From: Patiriisocius marinistellae
GTDB lineage: Bacteria; Bacteroidota; Bacteroidia; Flavobacteriales; Flavobacteriaceae
Direction of reading: 5' to 3'
Length of the DNA stretch: 64,000 nt
Assembly (NCBI RefSeq): GCF_009014635.1
Contig: NZ_BKCF01000001.1
Span: forward strand, 744,001 to 808,000
The notes beneath the pieces were generated by a model. The model did not search any database and was not told where the DNA came from. It saw only the letters and a list, made by a program, of their open reading frames with translations. Positions 47,176-54,561 of the stretch are shown piece after piece. Numbering within the stretch: position 1 is the stretch's first letter; every line of letters starts with the position of its first letter. Made by a program: the position numbers and the translations under genes.

Positions 47176-49371
47176 TTACTGCCCAATTTTGCTAACTGCA
47201 AAGGCAAAGATTTTTGCAAGCAATCGTTCTTTATCTGTATTGACAATTCCATCGTTTGACATTTCTTCAAAGAATAAATAATCTGATAAAAAAACGCCTC
47301 TATCTTCAATAATTATTGAATATTCATCATTGTGTGGCAATTGTGAACCTAATGCCCAAACCTCAGGATTATTTGATGTACCTAATGCTATGCTTCTCTT
47401 GTTTCCAGTATAATTGACTAAGGTATTTGCTGGCACTGAACCAAAATTACCTGAGCTTAAATAAGGACTATTTGTAGTTATAATATTATTTCCTGAAAGT
47501 GTTTCTATAAATTCATGACCAAAAAGTTGATGTAAGTCATCAGTATTGTCATTGTATAAACTTGCAATGATTACTCCACCATCATCTGTATTATTTGCCC
47601 AGTCTAATAGGACTTGTGCAGCATTTTGAGGAAAAAAATTAGAGTAAAATCTATTTACCCAAATGATATCTAAATCCAATGAATTTAATGATAACAGTGT
47701 GAAATCCATATCATCAATATCTATGAAATTAACTCTGCTAAATTGATCACCGTTTCCTTTTGTATCAATTGTTTTTCCATAACCAAAATTATTTTCCATA
47801 AATGCTCTGTAACCTACTAAATCATTTGACTCATAAATATTTTCAAAATCATCGTCAAAATATCCAATATTTAATGTGGGTAATTCATCATCAATGATGG
47901 TTAAATTTTGGGTGTCTCCATTATTAGAGAATGAAAGGTTAGGAGGACCATTTATAATCTCAATAGTAAAAATAAAATCCTCGTCTGCTTCAATAATATT
48001 GTCTCCTATTATTGTAAAAACAGCAGGAATAGTATTAGAACCTGATGGGATTGTTACCATTAAACTTGCAGGTGTTATGTCACTAGTATCGCCATTATGT
48101 GTTATGTTTAATTGTATGTCAACAGAAGGATTTCCTCCATCAATTAAAGCATTTATTATATAAGGAGCGTCCGTATCCCCTTCAGTAACTTCATATAAAT
48201 CTGAATAACTACGAAGTTTTAAGTCTGGGTCTAATACAGTTGTGGTGTCTGTACAAGTGAAACCTAGGTTGTTCCAGGTAGCATTTATTATGCTGCCAGC
48301 TGTTCCTGTATCTCCTGCAAATCTATATGCAATTGTTTTTGATGTATTAGGAGGTATAATAATACTTTCACCATTAGTTATTGTTACTCCATCTACTTTT
48401 ATGTTAGTTGCATTTGGAGAAATTGTGCCTAATCCTGATCCACTCAATACGACATCTGTATAGTTAAATGTAATAGGTTGTGAGGCATAAACTGGGCTTA
48501 AATTTATTACGGTTACAGTATAGGTATAAGAACCTAGATAAGCACCTTCTTGAAAATCATCTGATAACCCATTTGAGTTACAATCTACTTCTAGTGGTGG
48601 CGCTGGCTCACTCACACATATCCAACCTTCATTACTACCACCTCTATACATGGATAAACAATTATTTACAGCGTCATAAACTAATGTGCCATAGGGCACG
48701 CTAGCTGCAGGGTCTGCTATATTTATAATATCTGTTTCAGGATTTGTTGTGGCTTTCGGTAAAATAAAACCTCCATTATTTGTGCTGTTTATATCAAGTG
48801 CTCCTCGAGGAGTATTTGTTTTTATGCCTATAACATCGTTTTGTCCACCCACAAAAAGTAAAGAATTATTTGTTACATTTTTAACTTCAAAGCCATCACC
48901 TATAATTTCTACTTTACCAGTTGCGGCATTAATAATTCTTCCAGCACCATTTCCTCCCTTGTTGTAAGCATCATTTAAAGTTCCTTTACGAGTATCCTCA
49001 GCAAAATTAGCATAGGGAACACTCATAAATTGTGTAGTCCCTAAATCTACAAATCCAGCCCCTGTGTTTATTTGTACATTTAAAAAGTGTGCTGCTAAAC
49101 CCCAATCTATCAATAAAAAGTTACCGCTATCCACGATGCCTTCTCCAATATTTACGACTACAATTCCATTTGCATCTGTAACCGCGTCGTGAGTTTCTTG
49201 ATAAACATTTGTAGTCCCATTTTCTAAAATTTGAAACTGGACAAAAATGTCTTGACTCACAAGCGCATTGCCGTCAGTATCTTTAATAAGTGCCTTGTAG
49301 TTAATGCCATTTTGAGCTATACTTATTACTGAAATGAACAGGGTGAGAATAATTAGGCAAAGATTTTTCAT
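47176..49371 (-). CDS. Secreted multidomain protein: shared N-terminal domain, Calx-beta-like repeat, GATase-like C-terminal domain (paralogue 4)
   Basis: 731 residues. Signal peptide ending ISVISIAQ, shared module to ~118, a linker (GNGAGRIINAATGKVEIIGDGFEVKN), a domain of unknown type, a Calx-beta-like segment near 395-495 (YEVTEGDTDAPYIINALI, VFTIIGDNIIEADEDFIFTIEI), and a C-terminal ~230-residue alpha/beta domain. This last part (DLDIIWVNRFYSNFFPQNAAQVLLDW, GGVIIASLYNDN, HQLFGHEF, EYSIIIEDRGVFLSDYLFF) looks like a class I glutamine-amidotransferase/ThuA-like fold without an obvious catalytic Cys. Similar proteins in Bacteroidota are surface proteins of unknown function. Direct-repeat site B lies 56-85 bp upstream of its ATG. 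Confidence 0.8.
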   Translation of the reverse strand: MKNLCLIILTLFISVISIAQNGINYKALIKDTDGNALVSQDIFVQFQILENGTTNVYQETHDAVTDANGIVVVNIGEGIVDSGNFLLIDWGLAAHFLNVQINTGAGFVDLGTTQFMSVPYANFAEDTRKGTLNDAYNKGGNGAGRIINAATGKVEIIGDGFEVKNVTNNSLLFVGGQNDVIGIKTNTPRGALDINSTNNGGFILPKATTNPETDIINIADPAASVPYGTLVYDAVNNCLSMYRGGSNEGWICVSEPAPPLEVDCNSNGLSDDFQEGAYLGSYTYTVTVINLSPVYASQPITFNYTDVVLSGSGLGTISPNATNIKVDGVTITNGESIIIPPNTSKTIAYRFAGDTGTAGSIINATWNNLGFTCTDTTTVLDPDLKLRSYSDLYEVTEGDTDAPYIINALIDGGNPSVDIQLNITHNGDTSDITPASLMVTIPSGSNTIPAVFTIIGDNIIEADEDFIFTIEIINGPPNLSFSNNGDTQNLTIIDDELPTLNIGYFDDDFENIYESNDLVGYRAFMENNFGYGKTIDTKGNGDQFSRVNFIDIDDMDFTLLSLNSLDLDIIWVNRFYSNFFPQNAAQVLLDWANNTDDGGVIIASLYNDNTDDLHQLFGHEFIETLSGNNIITTNSPYLSSGNFGSVPANTLVNYTGNKRSIALGTSNNPEVWALGSQLPHNDEYSIIIEDRGVFLSDYLFFEEMSNDGIVNTDKERLLAKIFAFAVSKIGQ

Positions 49372-49391
49372 TTTAAATTTATTTTGAATAA

Positions 49392-49456
49392 TAAATCTAA
49401 ATTGAAAGAAGGGCTTTAAAAATTTTATTTAGTGAATGAATGGTTTATTTAGTGAA
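49392..49456 (-). promoter_or_regulatory. Direct-repeat site B plus promoter, upstream of the Calx-beta/GATase-like paralogue
   Basis: On the minus strand TTCACTAAAT (49456-49447), N10, TTCACTAAAT (49436-49427), N3, ATTT (49423-49420), N20, TAGATTTA (49399-49392), then 20 bp to the ATG. It has the same 20-bp period and 27-bp distance to the -7 box as sites C, D and E. Confidence 0.82.
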
Positions 49457-49486
49457 CAAACTTTAACCTAAGTAAATAAAATATAA

Positions 49487-50302
49487 TTAACGAATCTGCT
49501 CAATTTCAAAAGTATTTCTATTAGGTAAGGATTGTGCATAACCGTTTTCTGATCCAAAAATTTCAATATAATCACCAGGGATTAAATGCACAATGGATGA
49601 TACTTTAACTGTCATCTTAAAACGATCATCTTCTCTAAACTCTACTTCGCTTTTTTTTAAAAAACTCCCATTTTTGTAAATATATAGTGAAAGATTAGTT
49701 TCATCTATATTACCATTTACAAAGCGTATTGATGCATCTGCAGAAATTTTATAGTAACCATCAACAGTACTTGTAAACCTACTCGTTAAAGGGTCGTAGT
49801 TGTTAGTGAGGTCAAAAACCTCAGTTCCATAAGTTATTTTGTTGGGATTTGAACTTGATGAAAAACTAGTTAAATAAGCTTTTGCTAATGCAAATCCAGC
49901 AATATCCACTGGAGGATTTTTTACTTTTTCTGCTAGCTTTGCATAAGGAACTGTTCCAAACCCTGAAGTTCCTAGATCTACTAATCCATCTCCAGTATCT
50001 ACTTGTACATTTAAAAAATGATCACCTATTCCCCAATCGATAGTTAAAAAGTTACCATTATTTACTATTCCTTCGCCAATGTCCACTTTAGCTATTCCAT
50101 TAATGTCGGTAGTTAGATTATGAGTTTCTTGATATACATTAGTAATTGGTCCCTGAAATATTTGAAATTGAATAGTTATTGCTTGGCTCGCAAAAATATC
50201 TCCATTGCTATCTTTAATAAGTGCCTTATAGTTAATGCCATTTTGAGCAATGCTTGTAGTTACAATTAGTAACGCAAAAATTAAATTTAAAACTAATTTC
50301 AT
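49487..50302 (-). CDS. Secreted protein: shared N-terminal domain + C1q-like C-terminal domain (paralogue 5)
   Basis: 271 residues: signal peptide ending VTTSIAQ, shared module (NGINYKALIKDSNGDIFASQ, INGIAKVDIGEGIVNNGNF, LVDLGTSGFGTVPYAKLAEKV), then a C1q-like beta-sandwich (RFTSTVDGYYKISADASI, LSLYIYKNGSFLKKS, SSIVHLIPGDYIEIFGSEN, final strand FEIEQIR). The overall plan matches paralogue 3 (278 aa), from which it differs mainly in loops. It begins 13 bp after the S74 paralogue stop, so both belong to the operon driven by site C. Confidence 0.83.
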   Translation of the reverse strand: MKLVLNLIFALLIVTTSIAQNGINYKALIKDSNGDIFASQAITIQFQIFQGPITNVYQETHNLTTDINGIAKVDIGEGIVNNGNFLTIDWGIGDHFLNVQVDTGDGLVDLGTSGFGTVPYAKLAEKVKNPPVDIAGFALAKAYLTSFSSSSNPNKITYGTEVFDLTNNYDPLTSRFTSTVDGYYKISADASIRFVNGNIDETNLSLYIYKNGSFLKKSEVEFREDDRFKMTVKVSSIVHLIPGDYIEIFGSENGYAQSLPNRNTFEIEQIR

Positions 50303-50315
50303 TAGTGATTTTTTA

Positions 50316-52394
50316 TTATTCTTCTGCTGAATTTTTTTCAGTTTTTATATTTCCGAAGTTATTATTGTTTTCTAGAGCTGAAAGTCTATTTTCAAGTGTT
50401 TCAAATTTTCCAGTCATTTCTTGTAGTTGTTGTTTAAGGTTGTCAACTTTAGCTCGTTCCTCTTCAATAATTTGTTGTTGCTCCTTGGCAACTTGGACTA
50501 ATAGCGGTGTCATTTTTCCATAGTCCATTCCTATAGCGTCAATACCATTTTCTTCGTAGGCAACAATTTCTGGTAATACGGCACCAACTTCCTCTGCAAT
50601 CATACCCATGTCGTGTTTACCACCATGTTCTTCGTCCAAGTCGTAATACACACCTCTAATTTTAGATAGTTTTTCTAAAGCATTATCAATTTCCACAATG
50701 TTGCTTTTCCATCGTATTGAAGAACCTTGCCCATACATTACACCTTGCCCATTTGCATAAAAGCTAAAACCATCTGGGCTTGATGATGAGCCCCTTACAC
50801 CTATTCCAGCACCAGTACTAGCTGCAGAGATTCCCCAAACACCTGTACTGTTCTCACCAAAAGCACGAGAGTGTAACCCATTTGTATTTGGAGCATTAGT
50901 GTCTACGTCAATACCATCACCTGTATAACCAACAAAATAAGCACCTTTACCACCGTAACCTTCAATTCCATATCCATTAGTTGATGTGCCGGTGATTCCT
51001 GGTGCATCAATAGATATTCCTCTGAGAGCTGGAAGTATTTCAGATGTTGAATTTGCCCATATATTTCCTTCAAATCTTGAATTTCCTACAACATGTAACT
51101 TCCTTCCAGGATCATTAGTTCCTATACCTACTAAACCATTACCATTGTTATTAAAATAAATATCATTTCCATTTACAGTCCAAGGACTACTTCCTCCGCC
51201 TCCACCAGTTGGTGCTTGCCAAGTTGCATTACCTTCAGAGTCTGAGGTAAGTATATAACCATTGGCAGCACCAGTTGTAATCTGGACTTCATCAACTTTT
51301 AAATCGCCATTAATGTCAAGAGATTTAGAGGGATTTGAATCATTAATTCCGACTTTGCCATCTCCTGATACGGTAAAAATATTTCCGCCATCACTATTAA
51401 AAAGGTTTAACCTGTCATCTGCTGTATTTTCACCAATAAATGCAGCTAAATCCCAATAGTCTTCTCCATTTCTATTTGTGTTTTTAAACTTTATACGTGC
51501 ATAACCAGAGTTGTCTTCTACTAATGACAGTTGTGGCGAATTACTTGAACTATTCCCTTCAATTTCCAACATCCCGTTAATGTCTGTATGTTTTCCTATG
51601 CCTATGGTACCATCTTGTAAAATGGTAAATGCATTGCTACGAGTTGAAGATGAAAGTCCGTTTCCTACTTGAAAAATAGGGTTTGAGTCGCGTAAATTTT
51701 CAGAATCTCCACCTCCCGTATTATATGTTCCTACCGCTACGCTACCTACAGCATCTGCTTTAGTACCTAATCCTATTGCTGTAGCGCTGTTTCCTGTGGC
51801 TTCGTTATTAAAGCCTAAAGCAATACTTCCTAGGGCAGAAGCTCGTGTATCTTGCCCAACAGTAAAAGAGTTATTCCCGGTGGCACCATTTAAAGATGAA
51901 GCCATAGAACTTCTACTTAAATCTACAGCATTTTTACCAATATTACCATAATTATCTGCAGAATGACCTATAAGTCTCCATCCCTTTCCATTACCTTCAT
52001 CAAGAGCTTCTAGACCATTAATATTTGTTGCATGAAGTGCATAAGGAACTGTGCCAAAGGGCTCTGTGCCTAAATCTACAAAACCAGCACCAATATCCAT
52101 TTTAACATTAAGTGAGTGCGAAGCTATGTTCCATTCTGGAGCATCACCACTAATGTATGTCCCTTGTCCAATTAAAACTCTTATTATCCCATTATCGTCT
52201 GTAGTGGGATTGTGTGATTCCTGATAAACATTAATTGTCCCGTTTTTTAAAATAGTAAACTGTATGATTACAGACTGATTAGTAATAAGGCTTCCATCGT
52301 TGTCAGTAATTTGTGCTTTGTAATTGATACCATTTTGAGCTATACTTATTGCTGAAATGAATAGGGTGATAATAAAAAGTAATTGTTGTTTCAT
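50316..52394 (-). CDS. Secreted fibre-like protein: shared N-terminal domain, YadA-head-like region, C-terminal S74 chaperone (paralogue 6)
   Basis: 692 residues from the ATG at 52394 (a GTG one codon earlier is possible). Signal peptide ending ISAISIAQ, shared module to ~118, then trimeric-adhesin-like head repeats (TGNNSFTVGQDTRASALGS, ALGFNNEATGNSATAIGLGT), tail-fibre-like strands, and a C-terminal Peptidase_S74 intramolecular chaperone near 575-640. The last contains SSIRWKSNIVEIDNALEKL, MGMIAEEVGAVLPEIV and MDYGKMTPLLVQVAKEQQ, followed by a coiled coil. In phage fibres this domain trimerises the protein and cuts itself off between Ser and its neighbour. First gene of the site C operon; a CTTCGGAAAT copy falls in its last codons. 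Confidence 0.88.
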   Translation of the reverse strand: MKQQLLFIITLFISAISIAQNGINYKAQITDNDGSLITNQSVIIQFTILKNGTINVYQESHNPTTDDNGIIRVLIGQGTYISGDAPEWNIASHSLNVKMDIGAGFVDLGTEPFGTVPYALHATNINGLEALDEGNGKGWRLIGHSADNYGNIGKNAVDLSRSSMASSLNGATGNNSFTVGQDTRASALGSIALGFNNEATGNSATAIGLGTKADAVGSVAVGTYNTGGGDSENLRDSNPIFQVGNGLSSSTRSNAFTILQDGTIGIGKHTDINGMLEIEGNSSSNSPQLSLVEDNSGYARIKFKNTNRNGEDYWDLAAFIGENTADDRLNLFNSDGGNIFTVSGDGKVGINDSNPSKSLDINGDLKVDEVQITTGAANGYILTSDSEGNATWQAPTGGGGGSSPWTVNGNDIYFNNNGNGLVGIGTNDPGRKLHVVGNSRFEGNIWANSTSEILPALRGISIDAPGITGTSTNGYGIEGYGGKGAYFVGYTGDGIDVDTNAPNTNGLHSRAFGENSTGVWGISAASTGAGIGVRGSSSSPDGFSFYANGQGVMYGQGSSIRWKSNIVEIDNALEKLSKIRGVYYDLDEEHGGKHDMGMIAEEVGAVLPEIVAYEENGIDAIGMDYGKMTPLLVQVAKEQQQIIEEERAKVDNLKQQLQEMTGKFETLENRLSALENNNNFGNIKTEKNSAEE

Positions 52395-52415
52395 CACAAA
52401 AATTTTAAATAATTT

Positions 52416-52480
52416 TAAATCTATGAATGATACTAGCCGTTTTCAAAAATTTTTAGTTAAACAAAGATTTTTTTAGTGAA
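52416..52480 (-). promoter_or_regulatory. Direct-repeat site C plus promoter, upstream of the S74 fibre paralogue
   Basis: On the minus strand TTCACTAAAA (52480-52471), N10, TTAACTAAAA (52460-52451), N3, TTTG (52447-52444), N20, TAGATTTA (52423-52416), then 21 bp to the ATG. It has the clearest -33/-7 pair of the five sites; the second repeat has one mismatch. Confidence 0.85.
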
Positions 52481-52589
52481 CACATCTTTATTCATAAAAT
52501 CTAAAACTTAGGATGGCTAAAATTTCAGAAATTATAGTGCTAATTACCTCATCAATAACTTGTATTTTCGCTTCTGAAATATAACATAC

Positions 52590-53522
52590 ATGAAAAACTT
52601 TTCAATTGCAATACACGGTGGTGCAGGTACACTAGTAAAAGGTTTAATGACTGAAGAGCTTGAGGCTAAATATAAAGCAGCCTTAAAAGATGCTAAAGAT
52701 AAAGGATATGCTGTTTTAGAAAGCGGAGCTACAGCAATGGACGCAGTAGAAACAGCAGTTAAATCATTAGAAGATTCTCCATTGTTTAATGCTGGAAAAG
52801 GAGCTGTTTTTACACACACGGGAACACACGAAATGGACGCGGCAGTAATGGATGGGAAAACATTAGAAGCAGGCGGTGTTTCATTAATCACAGGAATTAA
52901 AAACCCTATTTCTTTGGCACGTGATATCATGGAAAAAAGTGATCATGTTTTCCTAGCTGGAGAAGGAGCAATGCAATTTGCTAAAAGTCAAAATTACACA
53001 CTAGAAACTCCAGACTATTTTTATGATGAGGTGCGTTATCAACAGTGGCAAGGTATTAAAGATAGTGATAAATTTCAATTAGATCATTCTGTAAAAAAGG
53101 ATGGTAAATTTGGAACTGTTGGTGCAGTGGCATTAGATGTTCATGGAAATATCGCCGCAGCAACATCAACAGGAGGAATGACAAATAAAAAATGGGGGAG
53201 AGTGGGAGACAGCCCAATGATAGGTGCAGGAACATATGCAAATAATAAAACTTGTGCCATAAGTTGTACAGGAAGCGGTGAGTTTTTTATTCGTGGAGTA
53301 GTAGCATATGATGTTTCTTGCTTGATGGAGTATAAAGGATTGTCCCTTGAAGAAGCAACTCATGAAGTTATCCAAAAAAGAATTTTAAAAATAGGGGGAG
53401 ACGGAGGCTTAATAGCAGTTGATACAAATGGTAATATTGCCATGCCATTCAATACAGAAGGTATGTATAGGGCCTTCAAAAAGAGTAATGGAGAAATGGA
53501 TATAAAAATATATAAGGAATAA
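52590..53522 (+). CDS. iaaA: Isoaspartyl peptidase / L-asparaginase (Ntn-hydrolase type)
   Basis: 310 residues, plant-type asparaginase family. FSIAIHGGAGT at the N-terminus, GATAMDAVETAVKSLEDSPLFNAGKGAVF in the middle, and the autocleavage site with nucleophile Thr176 in GKFGTVGAVALD, followed by AATSTGGMTNKKWGRVGDSP. The precursor is cut before the Thr into alpha and beta subunits. No signal peptide. It hydrolyses beta-aspartyl dipeptides such as beta-Asp-Arg, the product of cyanophycinase, whose gene is next to it in convergent orientation. Confidence 0.93.
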   Translation: MKNFSIAIHGGAGTLVKGLMTEELEAKYKAALKDAKDKGYAVLESGATAMDAVETAVKSLEDSPLFNAGKGAVFTHTGTHEMDAAVMDGKTLEAGGVSLITGIKNPISLARDIMEKSDHVFLAGEGAMQFAKSQNYTLETPDYFYDEVRYQQWQGIKDSDKFQLDHSVKKDGKFGTVGAVALDVHGNIAAATSTGGMTNKKWGRVGDSPMIGAGTYANNKTCAISCTGSGEFFIRGVVAYDVSCLMEYKGLSLEEATHEVIQKRILKIGGDGGLIAVDTNGNIAMPFNTEGMYRAFKKSNGEMDIKIYKE

Positions 53523-53530
53523 TATTAAAA

Positions 53531-53570
53531 AAATAAAGTTCAGCATTTTTTAAAATGCTGAACTTTATTT
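53531..53570. terminator. Bidirectional terminator between iaaA and the cyanophycinase gene
   Basis: A 19-bp perfect inverted repeat: 53531-53549 (core AAAGTTCAGCATTTT) with 53552-53570 (core AAAATGCTGAACTTT), A-rich before and T-rich after. It sits in the middle of the 67-bp convergent gap. Confidence 0.92.
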
Positions 53571-53589
53571 AGTCTAAAAATCACTTGTT

Positions 53590-54450
53590 TTATTCTTCAA
53601 TTAAAGGAACTTCCATAGGTGAAATATTAACAGTTTTCTTTTTAATATTAAAACGATCTCCACTAGCTAAAATGTGCGTTTTTAAATTAGTCAACGACAT
53701 AGGTGTTCCTTTTTCTAAAAGATGATGATTGTTATGCTTAGCTTTTCTAGCGTTAAATAAAATAACCATCCCTGAGCCTAAAACTTCAAATTTTCCGCCT
53801 TTAATAATAAGTCCTGTGTCTTCAGCAAGTCCTACGCCTATGAGGTTAGGGAATCTTGCAACAGCTTCTGCCATTCTACCAAAACGTCCACGACGAATAA
53901 AATGGCTGTCAATAATTAATTCAGGAATAAAAGACATTCCTTTGTCCATGCCCACAGCTCCTTTTATAAAAGATTCTTGACTACTTCCACCAGTAATCAT
54001 CTCATGACTCATACACATTGCACCAGCACTTGTTCCTGCAATAACAAACTTTTCATTTTGATAGCGTTTTAACATAACACCATGCAATTTTGTGCCACCA
54101 ATTTTTCGAGTAATATTTGATTGGTTTCCACCAGAAAACATTACACAATCAGCTTCTTCCATTAACTTTATATTACCAGGAGTTTCAGATTGATCTCTGT
54201 CACGAATATTCATAACATGTACATTTGAACAACCTAGTTTTTTAAATGCATCTAAATAGTTTTCACCAACTTCTAAGGGTATACTTGATGCTGTAGGAAT
54301 AACTATAATCTTCGCATTAGAGCCACCAGCTTCTTTTACAACACGAGATAAAATACCATCCTCAATATATTCTAGATGATAAATTTCGTTTTCTTCAATT
54401 CCTTTATCTTCATTACCTCCTATGGGTATCAAAATTCCTTTTGCTTTCAT
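53590..54450 (-). CDS. cphB: Cyanophycinase
   Basis: 286 residues from the ATG at 54450 (MKAKGILIPIGGNEDKG). The frame is open to 54531, but the extra N-terminus is not part of the family. Recognised by the GGNEDK start, IPTASSIP, VMFSGGNQSNI, and the nucleophile motif IAGTSAGAMCMS with Ser141, then the His/Glu region. It is an S51-family serine exopeptidase that cuts cyanophycin into beta-Asp-Arg dipeptides. No signal peptide, so it is the cytoplasmic type that mobilises stored polymer. Divergent from the synthetase gene across a 111-bp gap, so the two may share regulation. Confidence 0.92.
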   Translation of the reverse strand: MKAKGILIPIGGNEDKGIEENEIYHLEYIEDGILSRVVKEAGGSNAKIIVIPTASSIPLEVGENYLDAFKKLGCSNVHVMNIRDRDQSETPGNIKLMEEADCVMFSGGNQSNITRKIGGTKLHGVMLKRYQNEKFVIAGTSAGAMCMSHEMITGGSSQESFIKGAVGMDKGMSFIPELIIDSHFIRRGRFGRMAEAVARFPNLIGVGLAEDTGLIIKGGKFEVLGSGMVILFNARKAKHNNHHLLEKGTPMSLTNLKTHILASGDRFNIKKKTVNISPMEVPLIEE

Positions 54451-54561
54451 GATGAAATGTGTTTGGGTGGGCAAAAATAGGCGTTTTAATGAAGAAAAAA
54501 TGATATATTTAAAGATTCTTGAATACCACAAATTTCAGAAACACTTAAAAACCAACCCACT

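Noticed and set aside
54451-54531. N-terminal extension of the cyanophycinase frame
   Set aside because: Not part of the family; the MKAKGILIPIGG start is canonical and the extension would occupy the promoter gap to cphA.
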